The notes: generated by a model not told the origin, from the letters alone. Counted from the stretch's first letter, positions 46,204-59,961 are shown. The stretch: DNA of 64,000 nucleotides from Cephalotus follicularis (GCA_001972305.1 BDDD01000114.1:453271-517270), one strand, 5' to 3'. A program made the numbers and translations.

Positions 46204-48683
46204 CTTGAATGTAAGTTGTACACTCTGCCTCCTACTTGAGTCAGCCGAAAGAATTTTAGAGTAATATGCAATAATATGTGGAGCATGAAGCATTTGTTTT
46301 CAAGGAAGATACAAACCAGGTAATAAACTTGATAGAAATATGATAATAGTTCATAAATCAAGTAGTTATAAGGCAAAAAGACCTATATACAAGGTGGCAA
46401 TACAACTTCAGCCAGTTGACCATTTACTATGCCATAGCAAAGAAATTGGGAACTGAGAAGAGGAAAGCTCAAATCAGAGGATCCAAAAAAGTAGTAAGAA
46501 AGATAAAACAAAAACCCTACATTATCAAACAAATTGGTTAGAATGATAAAATGCATGTTGAATGTAGATAAAGATGAAGAGGAATATGAGAAAGCTTTGC
46601 TAACCATGTCAGTGTAGTTTGATTTTCTCTCTTCCTCCTCACCTCCATAGCATACATGATACTTCTCATACCTGAATCATTAAGCTAATACTGTTGTGAT
46701 GAATTTCATAATAGGCAACAGACATTTTTGTTTGTGTTCAGATAGGCAATTTCAATTATAGGTTGCAACAAGATTCAAACCAGGAAATATACAAGAGAAA
46801 GCCAACTTAGGCAAAAAGCCAAAAAAAAAAAAATTTAGTAAGATGAACATATTCCAAGACTATAGTATCATAAAGAGGACAGATTGTTCAACTGGGTTCA
46901 TACGTGATCCTGCATTTAACAGCCCATCCAGCAGTAATAACTTAAGCATATAGAATCTTAGATTAGTCCTTCCCACCTCAAGGATGAGGAACCAGTTTAG
47001 ATCCCTCGGTTTATGCAAAGCACCATACAAAGTCATAGACAAGGTTCTTGTTAATCAGTCAATTCTGAGCAATGTGTCAATTCAATTACCAATATTCACA
47101 GTTAGAAAAGATTCCATTTTCCTTTTTCAGAGTTCTTCTCAATTACAAAAACAAAGTAACAATATTTACAGAAAGAAAAGATACAAATGTGAAATTAAAA
47201 TGAAAGACACTTTTATTTAGCAGTAGAGTTTTTCCAATTTTCTCTACTACGGCGACACATTAGGTCATAATTTTTGCAATTGAATGATATAAACCAAGCT
47301 TGATACTTTGTTTATAACAACTTTTCAAATAAAAGCATTACAACCACCATTCATACTTCAAAAAATTGTCTACTATTATTTCCCTATATTCCAAGACTAT
47401 AGTATCATAAAGAGGACAGATTGTTCAACTGGGTTCATACGTGATCCTGCATTTAACTGCCCATCCAGCAGAAATAACTTAAGCAAATAGAATCTTAAAT
47501 TAGTCCTTCCCACCTCAAGGATGAGGAACCAGTTTAGATCCCTCGGTTTGCGCAGCGCACCATACAAAGTCATAGACAAGGTTCTTCTTAATCAGTCAAT
47601 TCTGAGCAATGTGCCAATTCGATTACCAATATTCACAGTTACAAAAGATTCCATTTTATTTTTTCAGAGTTCTTCTCAATTACAAAAACAAAGTAACAAT
47701 ATTTTACAGAAAGAAAAGATACAAATGTGAAATAAAAATGAAAGACACTTTTATTTAGCAGTAGAGTTTTTCCAATTTTCTCTACTACGGTGACACATTA
47801 GGTCATAATTTTTGCAATTGAATGATATAAACCAAGCTTGATACTTTGTTTATAACAGCTTTTCAAAGAAAAGCATTACAACCACCATTCATACTTCAAA
47901 AAATTGTCTACTATTATTTCCCTATATTTGTTACCGCAAGTTTTTCAGTTTCCAAACAGTTATATCAAAAATCCAAGGAAGTGGCGTTTCTTTGAGCATC
48001 AAAATTTTGAAAGTAGGTCCATTTATTATGCAATTTCTACTAACAGCACCAATATGTGCTGAATACAGTTGAATCAATAAAGTGGAACCCCCAGCCCCAG
48101 GGACCACATCAGGACCCATCCAAAAAACATACCCACAACCACACAATATACATACCATTGGAATCAGATCTGACACCAACACAGTATAACTAAGTGAAAA
48201 CAATAAATTGAAACGTAGTATGCAACTACCCAACACCCATGTTGGATTTTCAAGTCTCAGGTCTTTATCTGTCTCTCTCTCTCTCTCGATAAAGCCAAGT
48301 CAAAAAATAATCCGGAGAAAGAAAGAGATTAAATCTTAATCATAGTACTGTTCTACATTTAAACGTTACCGTTAAAGAGAAGAAAGGATGTATAATCTAG
48401 AGAGATAAAAACAGCAATTCAAGCTTAACCTCGAGATTAAAATAATTATGCCAAACATCCATAAATTCATAAAATAAAAACATTGTAGAGAAAGACAAAC
48501 AGAAAACAGAAAAAATCACTCTAGAATATTCGAATAAAAATTAAAAAGCATGATTGTATTATACATATAGGTAAAGAGAGAGTAAAGTAAAAAGGACTAC
48601 TTTTCAACAGCTGAGAGAACGTCGCTTTTGTCAATCTTTCCACCCAGACCTGATGCGAGATCCAACGCTCCTGCTTTCGACAT
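41019..48683 (-). CDS. SMT1: Sterol C24-methyltransferase 1 (cycloartenol-C24-methyltransferase), complete 13-exon gene
   Basis: The enzyme transfers a methyl group from S-adenosylmethionine to C-24 of cycloartenol, the first committed step of plant sterol side-chain alkylation. Exons (minus strand): 48683-48601, 46671-46605, 45509-45436, 45339-45255, 45160-45105, 43626-43572, 43319-43272, 42943-42860, 42734-42618, 42523-42440, 41881-41756, 41646-41549, 41082-41019. All introns are GT-AG and frames join exactly to 346 residues, the usual SMT1 length. Visible motifs are [12 protein letters not shown] (62-73), the SAM loop [11 protein letters not shown] (104-114), IEATCHAPD (175-183), YEWCMTD (204-210) and the C-terminal EIFTPMYFF. 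There is no N-terminal membrane anchor of the SMT2 type, which supports SMT1. All key motifs are intact, so I expect a working gene. It is unrelated in function to the nearby CNLs. Confidence 0.95.
43031..43260. repeat. (TC)n and (CA)n microsatellites with a 150-bp tandem duplication, SMT1 intron 7
   Basis: TC/CT tracts lie at 43031-43067 and 43114-43152, followed by (CA)n to 43174. A segment of about 45 bases, AGAGAWATATGAACARGAAACAAG and onward to ATGCTACT, occurs at 43071-43117 and again at 43221-43267. A block including one CT tract was therefore duplicated. Confidence 0.85.
44014..44831 (-). mobile_element. hAT element remnant with DUF4371-type transposase pieces in SMT1 intron 5
   Basis: The ends AGCGGACGCAG (44015) and CTGTGTCCGCT (to 44830) are inverted repeats. 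The minus strand between them encodes [20 protein letters not shown] near 44400-44450. At 44150-44340 it encodes [15 protein letters not shown], then [20 protein letters not shown]. These match the hAT-type transposase family with DUF4371 (LLVDESRD..., SKHGLSI..LRGQGYDGASNM). Stops break the frame and most of the protein is missing. I found no clean 8-bp target duplication. Confidence 0.72.
46110..46201. repeat. (TA)n(TG)n compound microsatellite in SMT1 intron 2
   Basis: About 30 TA units run directly into about 16 TG units. Long pure tracts like these are usually length-polymorphic. Confidence 0.95.
46850..47924. repeat. 537-bp tandem duplication in SMT1 intron 1
   Basis: 46851-47387 and 47388-47924 align at a constant offset of about 537 bases, with scattered substitutions and a few single-base indels (for example 46918 AGC versus 47455 TGC). 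Both units start ATTCCAAGACTATAG and end TTTCCCTAT. The divergence makes this an old duplication. Confidence 0.88.
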
Positions 48684-50390
48684 GCTCCTTATACTCCAAA
48701 TCTAAATAAAAAATAACAACAACAGATTTCAGGAAATTGTTAAACTCTTCATATCATCTTTTTAAAATAAAAACACAAAATAAATGCAGATTATATTTTT
48801 ATTACATACATCTAATTAGGAAGATGATAGTGCAAGAGAGAGAGATACAGCAAAGTGAGGTTAGCGGAGCTTTTTTTCAGTTTTGGTTGAATGATTGACT
48901 GTTACTACATATTGTGGAGGGAGAGACAGCGTGAAGGGTTTGTCAGTTGTGCGAATGAATGTGGTAGTATCTTAGGAAGTAGTAGTAACTTACACTTTAA
49001 AATCAAATATTTGTTGTGGTATCCAATAAAGTTATGTAGTACAACTGGCAACGACAAGTGGGGCTGTTCTTTTCTTTGCCAAGGCAACTCTGTGAACTAG
49101 TATCAGCTGGCTCGCTGGCTCGCTGGCTGTTGTGTTGTGTAGCTCCAATTTTCCTTCCTTTTTTTTAATCTTAATATCGTAATCTTACATCTCTTCTATG
49201 GATGGATCAAACACAATTCATTATGTTTAATATCCCTGATCCCTTGAATTTCTTAATCTGTTCGTTTCTTTAGATTGGCAACTGCTTTTTTTGCCCTTTC
49301 TTTTTAAATAAACAATCTAGATCCTCTCTCACATTTCGTACAATATTCTCTGCTCCACTGAATATTGATCATTCGATCTAAATTGTTAAAAAAAATAATT
49401 ATTACATAAAATATTACAAAGGATTTGAATTAGTTAATAGAATTTGACTTATAAAACTAGAACGCATTATTTAAAAATATTTAATTTTAAACTACATTAT
49501 CTACTAATCTGTTCGATCCACACATATCTCTAATGACGAAGATAATCCTCAAGATATCTTATTCATTATTTTAAAAAAAGAAAATAAATAAATAGACTTA
49601 ATAAAATTATATATTTGTCAATAATTTTATATTTTGATGACATTACTTCCATTTTTATAACTGAAAAACCCAAAAATCAAGTGTCTCTACAGGTCTGATT
49701 AGTCTCACTTTCTCTTCCTCCAATAACATTAAAAAAGAATGCATATTTTTCTATGCCAATGGTCAAAGAGAATGTAGATAAAAATAATTATTGGTTTATT
49801 GATTATATATATAAGAAAAAAAATTGCAAAAATAAAAAGACAAAATTATCATAATTCCTTTCTCAAATGCTGCTTAATTTTCTAAAGAGCGAATAGAGTA
49901 AGAAAATAGAAGAGAGTGGCGAGATTACTAAAAAAATTGTAGATGCCTATAGCAATTGGTACCCTTCGACCAAATGTACAACAGTTAAGTAACAAGGTAT
50001 AGCTGCTTTAAAGCACGACAGCCTAATTTTGATGGAAAGAGAATTTTGCAGGGGCATTTGGTTAAGTGAGTGAAGGGAGAGAATCTTTAGCGTCATTTGT
50101 TTGACGACAAGAAGACAAAAGAAATGACAACACCACAAGCTTCTTCTTTTTTTCTGTTTTTTGTGTGCGCGCGCTAGCGAGGGACCAGTCACACGTGCAA
50201 TGTGGGGTAAGTGAGTTGCGTCATTCTCTCTTTTTCATATTTTAGGTGTTAGCAAAATTGATATATATCAATCAATAGTAAAATTATAAATAATATAAAA
50301 TTTTATATAAAAAATCTAATTTGAAAAAAACTAAAAAAAAGATCAAATATATATTATAAATATGACTTAACCTTTAGTCGTATATATAAG
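48684..50390. promoter_or_regulatory. SMT1 upstream flank / promoter region
   Basis: A run TTTTTTATTTAG on the minus strand at about 48703-48715, just before the ATG, could be a 5'-UTR intron acceptor. A possible leader then lies near 48830-48950. The rest is AT-rich without a recognised gene. 50160-50200 has a small GC-rich island (GCGCGCGCTAGCGAGG). No transcription start can be fixed from sequence alone. Confidence 0.4.
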
Positions 50391-50395
50391 TACAT

Positions 50396-53300
50396 TGTAA
50401 CACCCTTAATCCGAAATCGGGAATGTCACACCCCAGATTCGGGATCGGTGTGTCACACGAAACCAACTTAACTTATTCATAACAAAATATCTTAATATTT
50501 ATGATCAAATTACCATGATAAAGTCTCCAATTAAAACTGATATAAGGGAAATCTCGGGTTAAAAAATCAATACTGCTTATAAACAATTCAATCTCCAAAT
50601 TAACACGTGATGGTCTAAACATAAACAGATAACCTAACATAATATGAAAATCATAGACTGAAAAACATAACATTACTAAAGAAATCAACTCAAAAAAATC
50701 CTCAAATCAAAGGTGGCCCTCTCATCGCATATTTCCCCCAAAGCTCCGAATAACCTGCCGCATGGAAAAACAAAAACGCGGCTGAGTAAACCTCAGTACG
50801 GATATAGAACCATAAAACAGTTTACGAATAAAACAGTATACAAATATGAAACGGAACAGTATACGAATCAAAACAATTTACCATTCAGAACCGAACGTTT
50901 TACAAAACAAAACAATACTGATAAGTCTACGAAAACATAATATCCAATAAAACTGAAAGTAGTAACTTTTAAATAATTCTTTTAACAGTAACATAAGACA
51001 TTTTACGAAACAGAGTGAAACGAAACAATTTACGAAACAATTTACGAAAATAATACAAATATTTCACAAAAACAAAACAATTCATAAATAGTTCGAATTT
51101 ATGCAATTGAAGAAGTCATTCATGCAAAGCATTTACATACATATATAGACTTACAAATCAGCATAAAGTGAAAATATATATATCAAAGCATGTCAGTTCT
51201 CAAACTTTTCTAAATCCACGTTTATACTGAGAGATGCAATAACGGTTTAAATACATACATATATGCAAGGGATTTGCAAAGCCCACATGCTCTGTCGGAA
51301 TAACATGTATGGCACTACACAATCAATTCCCAGAATCTGTATCTGTTAATAACTAGAGTCGACTCATACGCCTCAGTTGGCCATATCCTATCACAAGATA
51401 TTAAGAGACGCCGTAGACTAATCACACCGCTACGGAAGTGTCATGTCCCCGTGTCAGGCCTACGACATGCCTATGGTACCTCCATAGGTAGGAAACATAA
51501 ATATTCTCAGTATTTCAAAAATAATGACTTTATCAAAAACCATTTCCAATTATTGGTTTACTCCCAAAACCAATCCAAAACATATCGTAAAAGCTTATCA
51601 TAAAATTAGCATACTTCGTAATTGAAAATCATGCTCATAACAAAATCTATATCATAAAACTTAGCACACTTTCATGAGCAAAAATCATGCTGAATTTATA
51701 AAATCAGAAATATTTAATCTCATAAAATACCAGAGTTGACTTTATTTTCTAAACATATCAAAATCCGAAGCACAACAAAGTTCATAAAACCGAAGAAATA
51801 TATCAAGGAGCGAATTATCCGTACTTTATTCATAACAGTGAGACTGAATTTATTTCAATAAAATCAAAGAAGATATCCAAGAACGAAAAATTCGTACCTT
51901 ATGCAATTACCAAAAATAACCTCGAAAAAGATCAAATAATCCTTAGGCAGCACCTCGGTTGGTACCAATATCTAAAAGAAATCATATACTTTGAATAAGG
52001 ACTCGAAACTATGTTATGGACATAAATCAGAATTTAACGGTGAATGAAAACGAAGGAAATGAACATTTTCGCTGGAGTGGACTTGGGCACTTTACGTGTA
52101 ACTCAAGGATGTTTACAGTGCTGTTTTGAGAAATGATGAAATGGTGATTACAAACAATATATTTGTGGAAAGGGCATGACTAGCAACACACACTGTCTCA
52201 ACCCACACTAACACAGCACACACACGTTAACACTGCTCACTAAAACAGCACCCACACCAATTGTGCACAACATACACACACTCAACACTGCCCACTGCAC
52301 ACACTCACCGACTAACACAACACACATATTAACACTGCTCACTACACACACTCACCGACTAACACAACACACACATACACTAACGCTGAAAGTACAAAGC
52401 ACACACACACAACCCTTACACATACAACACATACACTGTCAATCTACACAGCACACTAAAACACGCCTACATGCAACCCAAAACAAAGGAGGAGTATGCA
52501 ATTGGCTGCTATGCACAAGAGAGAGGGACGGAATTTAACAGCTTGTACATAAAAATAGATTCATCTCTAACCTCAGCCACCGATTAACAAACACTAGATT
52601 AGACAACATAAATATAAGATATCTGAAGGCTGTTATAAGAGGTTAAGGAACAAAGGAATATGAAGATAATGGCTGGACCCATATGCAACAATGGCTACAC
52701 ATTTAATGGATTGATAACAAAGCCAAATCAAAAGAACAGACCTGTTGATGATGCAAAAACAGTTGAAGGAGTGCAAGAGGGCAGAAGCTATGCTGTCAAT
52801 GGCTGGTTCCAGGCAAGAGAGAAGGAGTTTAACAGCCTACACATACAATGGTTTATACCACAACCAAAACAATTCTTTAAACTAAAACACCATAGACAAA
52901 CCTGAAATGCTGTAAACTGTGGTGACAACGCAAGAAATCCCCTAAAGCTTGGGCAACAATGGCGTCAACGCAAGTGAGAGAGAGAGACGAAGAAGATGAA
53001 GAAAAAGATAAAAGTGGCCGCTGTTTTTAAAAAGGGATAATGAAAAGAGACGTGGGAGAGAAAGACACGGAGCAAAGTGGGAAAAGTGAGAGTTTGAGGG
53101 AGAGAGTTGCGGGGGAGAGAGAGAGACGTGTGGGAGAGAGTGAGTGAGAGATGGGAGAGAGGCTAGGCGGGAGACAGAAGAAAAAGAAAAGAAAGAAAAG
53201 AAAGAGGAAAAAAGGAAAAAAAAATAAAAAAAAAAGTAAAAAAAAAAATTATTTAAAAAGATTTTATATTTTCAATATACACATACCAACAATTATCTAA

Positions 53301-53440
53301 CTGTTCAAGGCTAGACTCAACTTAGCCCAACCAAGAACAAAAGTCAAAATTGGTAATTCACATACCAAAATAAATAGGCAATCTACTAAAAACAGCTTAA
53401 AAAGTCCAAAAAATTTTATACGAAAAAACAGGGTATTACA
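50396..53440 (-). mobile_element. 3' LTR of element B
   Basis: It begins TGTAACACCC and ends GGTATTACA. It contains a CA-rich tract at 52187-52480 and a purine-rich block at 52970-53240. The block 51355-51490 is shared with element A. Confidence 0.9.
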
Positions 53441-53642
53441 TCTCCACCCCCTTAAAAAAAAGATTTCGTCCCGAAATCAAAAATAACTATTAACCTCCAA
53501 CTCCCAAACCTTACTTCGAAAACATCAAAAGAGAATCCAACACACGAAATTTATCATCGAGCGCAAAACACAAAAAAAATACTCCAACATAACGAAACAC
53601 AAAGCCTTACGTTCATCAGAAAAGGAATCCCAAAACTGTACC

Positions 53643-54728
53643 TTATACGTTTCGCTGCCCAGCATCATTACCTTTTCCTCTCCTAACCTTAGCACGAGGG
53701 TCAGAACAATCATTCATGCGATGACCCATCTGTCCACACACAAAGCATGCTCCCGAGACCTTATAACATATTCCAACAGGATGCCTCTTCCCACAATTAT
53801 TACACTGTGCAACAGGAATAAAATTGGAATTATTCCCGTCGACCGATCCACCACCATGGCCCCTATCCTGCTGTCCCGAGCTCTGATCCTGATGATCATT
53901 TCTAGACCGTTTCCTTCCTCCTTCCTGTCTGGCCACTGGAAAAACCATCATTTCCATCTCAAAGTGTTTGGCCGCATTGGCCACATCTGATACATCTGCA
54001 AAACTTTCATTAACCAACTTCCTCTTAAGTCGATCATACAACTTCCACTTGAACTTCTCCGCTTGTTCAGCTGCGGTCCCCGTCGCATATCCAGCAAAAC
54101 CTGCCAATCTAGTAAACCGGTTAAAGAACTCCATAACTGTCTCATCATCTCTTTGTCGGGTAGTTACGAACTCCCGGGCATACGCCTATTTATTAGCAGT
54201 TGGGGAGTACTGCCGATAAAAGATCCCACAAAACCCGGTCCAAGATAGACCAGTAATGGACTCTCCACCTTGTGCTATCCTCAGAGCCTTCCACCAACGT
54301 TGAGCATCCCCTTCCAACTTGTAGGCAGCCAACCTCACTTTTACAATATCGCTACATCCCAACACTTCAAAAATCTTCTCCATATGGGCTATCCAATATT
54401 CAGCATCTACAGGGGTCATTGCTGAAGTGAATGCCTGAGGCCTTTGCTTCTGGAACCTCTCTAACCAGATATGTACCAAAACATCGGGTTGATCCTCCGC
54501 TACTTCATCCACCCGTGCATTTTCTTCAGCCATATTCCTCTGCTGCTCTTGATCCAAATTCTGCTGTCGTGTTGCTTGAACCACTTGGGTTACCACTTGA
54601 GGAACAACTTGTGTAACCACTTACCTCACCAGCTCATCTAAAGTCGGTTCATTCTGCACAGCCTCTCTTGCAGCAGCTGGACCAGCTTCTTGATTAACGT
54701 TCCTTGATCGTCCACCTCTACATGCCAT
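53643..54728 (-). pseudogene. Retrotransposon gag with two zinc knuckles (element B), broken
   Basis: ATG 54728 starts MACRGGRSRN. A TAA at about 54621-54623 replaces the Gln codon found in element A, and a second stop lies near 54186-54188. Recognisable parts are WLERFQKQRPQAF, GDAQRWWKAL, FCGIFYRQYSP, EFFNRFTRLAGFAGYA, and the knuckles CNNCGKRHPVGIC and CFVCGQMGHRMNDC. Lysine is kept where element A has its stop, so the two copies carry different disabling changes. Confidence 0.87.
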
Positions 54729-54895
54729 CTACGATAAGAAACCAGAACATAACAAAGCAAACTGAAACAACAAACTGAAACAAGACATACCAAAACGACT
54801 ATAAAGGAAAAGCCCTAACCCAATTTCTACCCATCTCACAGGTCAAACCTAGATAAGCTTTCTAAGGAACAAAACCTATTCTCTGATACCATAAC

Positions 54896-57889
54896 TATAA
54901 CACCCCCAATCCAGAACCGGGAATGTCACACCCCCGACTCGGGATCGGTGTGTCACACGAAACCAACTTAACTGATTCATAACAAAATATCTTAATATTT
55001 ATCGTCAAATTACCATGATAAGGTCTCCAATTAAAACTGCTAGAAGGGAAATCTCAGGTTCAAAAATCAGTACTGCTTATAAACAATTTAATCTCCAAGT
55101 TAACACGTGATGGTCTAGACATAAACTGATAACATAACATAATCTGAAAATCATAGACTGAAAAACATAACATTACTAAAGAAATCAACTCTAAGAAATC
55201 CACAAATCAAAGGTGGACCTCTCATCGCACGGAAAAACAAAAACGTGGCTGAGCAAACCTCAGTACGGATATAGAATCATAAAACAGTTTATGAATAAAA
55301 TAGTTTACAAATACAAAACAAAACGCTTACGAAACAAAACGGAAAGGTATACGAATCAAAACAATTTACCATTCAGAACCGAATGTTTTACAAAACAAAA
55401 CAATACTGATAAGTCTACGAAAACATAATATCCGCTAAAACTGAAAGTAGTAACTTTTAAATAATTCTTTTAACAGTAATATAAGACATTTTACGAAACA
55501 GAGCGAAACGAAACAATTTACGAAACAGTTTACGAAAATAATACAAATCTTTCACAAAAACAAAACAATTCATAAATAGTTTGAATTTATGCAATTGAAG
55601 AAGTTATTCATGCAAAGCATATACATACATATATAGATTTACAAATCAGCATAAAGTGAAAATATATATATATCAAAGCATGCCAGTTCTCAAACTTTTA
55701 TAAATCCACATTTATACTGAGAGATGCAATAACGGTTTAAATACATACATATATGCAAGGGGTTTGCAAAGCCCACATGCTCTGTCGGAATGACATGTAC
55801 GGCACTACACAATCAATTCCCGGAATCTGTATCTGTTATCAACTAGAGTCGACTCATACGCCTCAGTTGGCCATATACTATCACAAGATATTAAGAGACG
55901 CTGTAGACAAATCACACAGCTACGGAAGTGTCATGTCCCCGTGCTAGGCCCACGACATGCCTATGGTACCTCCAAAGGTAGGAAACAAAAATATTCTCAG
56001 TATTTCAAAAATAATGATTTTATCAAAAACCATTTCCAATTATTGGTTTACTCCCAAAACCAATCCAAAACATATTGTAAAATCATATCATAAAATTAGC
56101 ATACTTCATAATTGAAAATCATGCTCATAACAAAATCTATATCATAAAACTTAGCACACTTTCATAAGTGAAAATCATGCTGAATTTATAAAATCGGAAA
56201 TATTTAATCTCATAAAATATCAGAGTTGACTTTATTTTCTAAACAAATCAAAATCCGAAGAACAACAAAGTTCATAAAACCAAAGGAATATATCAAGGAA
56301 CAAATTATCCGTACTTTATTCATAACAGTAAGACTGAATTTATTTCAATAAAATCGAAGAAGATATTCAAGAACGAAAAATCCATACCTTATGCAATTAC
56401 CAAAAATAACCTCAAAAAAGATCAAATAATCCTTAGGCAGCACCTCGGTTGGTACCAATATCTAAAAGAAATCATATACTTCGAATAAGGACTCGAAACT
56501 ATGTTATGGACATAAATCAGAATTTAACGGTGAATGAAAGCGAAGGAAATGAACATTTTCGCTGGAGTGGACGTGGGCACTTTACGTGTAACTCAAGGAT
56601 GTTTACGGTGCTATTTTGAGAAATGATGAAATGGTGATTACAAACAATATATTTGTGGAAATGGCATGACCAGCAACACACACTATCTCAACCCACACTA
56701 ACACAGCACACACACGTTAACACTGCTCACTAAAACAACACCCACACCAACACTGTCTACACCAACTGTGCACAACATACACAACTCAACACTGCCCACT
56801 ACACACACTCACCGACTAACACAACACACACATACACTAACGCTGAAAGTACAAAGCACACACACACAGCCCTTACACACACAACACATACACTGTCAAT
56901 CTACACAGCACACTAAAACACGCCTGCATGCAACCCAAAACAGAGGAGTATGCAATTGGCTGCTATGCACAAGGGAGAGGGACAGAATTTAACAGCTTGT
57001 GCATACAAATAGATTCATCTCTAACCTCAGCCACCGGTTAACAAACACTAGATTAGACAACATAAATATAATATATCCGAAGGCTGTTATAAGAGGTTAA
57101 GGAACAAAGGAATATGAAGATAATGGCTGGACCCATATGCAACAATGGCTACACATTTAATGGATTGATAACAAAGCCAAATCAAAAGAACAGACATGTT
57201 GATGATGCAGAAACGGTTGAAGGAGTGCAAGAGGGTAGAAGCTATGCTGTCAGTGGCTGGTTCCAGGCAAAAGAGAAGGAGTTTAATAGCCTACACATAC
57301 AATGGTTTATACCACAACCAAAACAATTCTTTAAACTGAAACACCATAGACAAACCTGAAATGTTGTAAACTGTGGTGACAACGCAAGAAATTCCTTGGA
57401 GCTTGGGCAACAATGGCGTTAGAGCAAGAGAGAGAGAGACGAAAAAGATGAAGAAAAAGATAAAGGTGGCCACTGTTTTTAAAAAGGGATAATGAGGAGA
57501 GACGTGGGAGAGAGAGACACGGAGCAAAGTGGGAAAAGTGAGAGTTTGAGGGAGAGAGTTGCGGGTGAGAGAGAGAGAGAGAGACGTGTGGGAGAGAGTG
57601 AGTGAGAGATGGGAGAGAGGCTAGGCGGGAGAGAGAAAAAGAAAAGAAAGAGAAAAAAGGAAAAGAAAATAAATAATAAAAAAAAAGTAAAAAACATTGA
57701 TTTAAAAAGATTTTATATTTTCAATATACACATACCAACAAAAATCTAACTGTTCAAGGCTAGACTCAACTTAGCTCAGCCAAGAATAAAAGTCAAAATT
57801 GATAATTCACATACCAAAATAAATAGGCAGTCTACTAAAAACAGCTTAAAAAACCAAAAAAAAATTATACGGAAAAACAGGGTATTACA
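54896..57889 (-). mobile_element. 5' LTR of element B
   Basis: It begins TATAACACCC, where the canonical TG has mutated to TA, and ends GGTATTACA. It is collinear with 50396-53440 apart from small indels. Confidence 0.9.
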
Positions 57890-58076
57890 TACATATACTT
57901 GTTTTGAATCAAATTTGAACCTCTAAATACAAGACATATTCAATATTATAAAGAGAAAATATGGAGCTAGTTGGTTCCTAAGACATTATTATAGTGGGGT
58001 CTTTGTTCTAAGAAATAGTTATACAGTGAAGATTTCAAAATTTTTAAATTTTGGATGAATATTGGAATTTTTGAGT

Positions 58077-58346
58077 AATGTTTTCAAAACCGGATCGGAT
58101 TGATCAGTGTTGATTAGATCCAGACCCTTTTGCGATTCGACAATCTCTAAAAATCGTTTTTAGCTTTGTTTTGGATTAGATATGGTTGACCCGACGGTCT
58201 AACCGATCGGACAAAGGTTGGACCAGTCAGATCACAAAAAAACATTTTTTTTTAAATGATTCATTTTATAAATTATTGTGTATGAATGGTCCGATCAGAC
58301 CTAATTATCTTGACTGATCAAAATCCGGTCCAAGTTTTAAAACATT
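58077..58346. mobile_element. Short inverted-repeat element (MITE-like, 270 bp)
   Basis: The left end AATGTTTTCAAAACCGGAT and the inverse of the right end (AATGTTTTAAAACTTGGACC) form an imperfect terminal repeat. The interior has further ACCGG/CCGGT words. No clear target duplication was found, so the superfamily is undetermined. Confidence 0.55.
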
Positions 58347-59960
58347 GTTTTTGTGCAAAGTGACATATATGAATTATAATTATTATGCTTATTTTTTTAT
58401 ATATTTAATACCTAATTATAATGTGAGATAGATCATCATCATAATAAATCAAAAATACATTGTATCGAATAAGTTATTTATACAACAATTGAAAATATTG
58501 GCATACATGATCTATACATATTTTATATCAAATCTAATTTGAAAATATAAATCATAAATATAATATGTAGATGTTTTTTTTTTGAATAATCGAGGAATGA
58601 ATCCGGATCTCAACCACTTTATAAATACGTTTTAAACTCTAAACTTTGTGATGTGTGCTCCTCTCATATTCTATAGATAGAATAAATAAGTTTTTGGCCT
58701 TGTAATGTCTTTAAGAAGACATGAGAAAATTCGAATTTTAGATTCCTTACGAGATCTCAAGGTTTCATATAAAGCCATCCCGTCTAGTTAATATGCAGTG
58801 ATATAATAATTTACGTACAACTTATGTGTGATGACATTCATATTTACTTTATCTTCGACAACTACTATTTATTATTGTTCACACATATTTTCCATTTCAT
58901 CTTATATATTCAACCTATTTCAGAATTCTTACACATCAGTAGTTAGACATCAAGGTGCTAATGATAATTACATTGCTTTACACTCAATATCCCCAAATTC
59001 ATTGTTCATTCTATTTCTCCCAAAATCAAATCCATATACGATATACTGCCTCAGCCTATACATTGAACACACAAGACAAATTATAATATGAATTATTGCA
59101 AGAACAAAATAGTGTAGGCAACCCTATTGCATAGGTGAGACCCGGATTGAGATCCTCTCGATTTTTTTAATATCATATAGGTAAGTTTTTTAATACAAAA
59201 TTTTTTAGTGGATATATCTTACTACGTCAGCATGTTCATATGGTGAGATAATCCGATAAAAACAAGTTATGTGTACAAAATGACAATGATAAATAGAAAA
59301 TTAAATAAATTATGAGGTCTATCATAACTTTATTATCACCAGAGAGTAGGTTAGGCTTTTGAGGTGAGATGTACATATGACATATTTTTATTGGGTTATC
59401 TTATAACATGGGCATACTAACTGATGAGATGTTTCACTGAAAAATTCCTCAGTAATCAAAGAGGGGGTGAAATAGATTTTTCAATTAATCCAAATAACCA
59501 AACAATTTGCAATTCACTTCAAGGGAATAAACAAATAGATAAAGTAAATATTCTTGAAAGTAAATTACAAGTAAAGAGTTTAAAGATTGAGAGATGCAAA
59601 CACGATTTACAGTGGTTCAGTACAATCTCGCCTATGTCTACACCCTAAGGTTCGTTCTTGAGTTTCCATTAAGTATTCAACCGAATACTACTCGATTTAG
59701 TTTACGAGTACAGATCGTAACACCTTGTAATTTTAGTGATTGATCCTAATCACAAAGATTTTTTCACTCAAACCCTTCAAGGGTTCATTCCCCTTATTTA
59801 TAAATCTCTCAATTTGATGTATAAAGTTTAAGTGCTTGTGTAACCTCTAAAATATTTGATTTTGCTTTAATAAGCTCTTACAAATAACACTGAACAGAAG
59901 AAAATTACAAGTATACGAGTGTTTTTTGTTTGATTTAATGAACAATGGATGTAGACATTA

Positions 59961-59961
59961 A

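Larger units (their letters stand above)
50396..57889 (-). mobile_element. Gag-only giant-LTR retrotransposon B (TR-GAG-like), complete with target duplication
   Basis: It spans 7494 bp between perfect 5-bp duplications TACAT (50391-50395 and 57890-57894). LTRs are 50396-53440 (3045 bp, 3' LTR on the minus strand) and 54896-57889 (2994 bp, 5' LTR). The internal region is 1455 bp: PBS CTCTGATACCA (plus) at 54881-54891 complementary to initiator tRNA-Met, a broken gag, and a purine tract beside 53441. No pol genes are present. Gag and LTR blocks match element A at 14089-20094. The two LTRs differ at many sites, including about 33 bases (around 50728-50762) missing from the right LTR, so this copy is older than the miniature copia. 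Confidence 0.92.

Noticed and set aside
46077..46376. Frames with long Thr-His and Ile-Tyr runs
   Set aside because: These are translations of the (TG)n and (TA)n microsatellite in an SMT1 intron.
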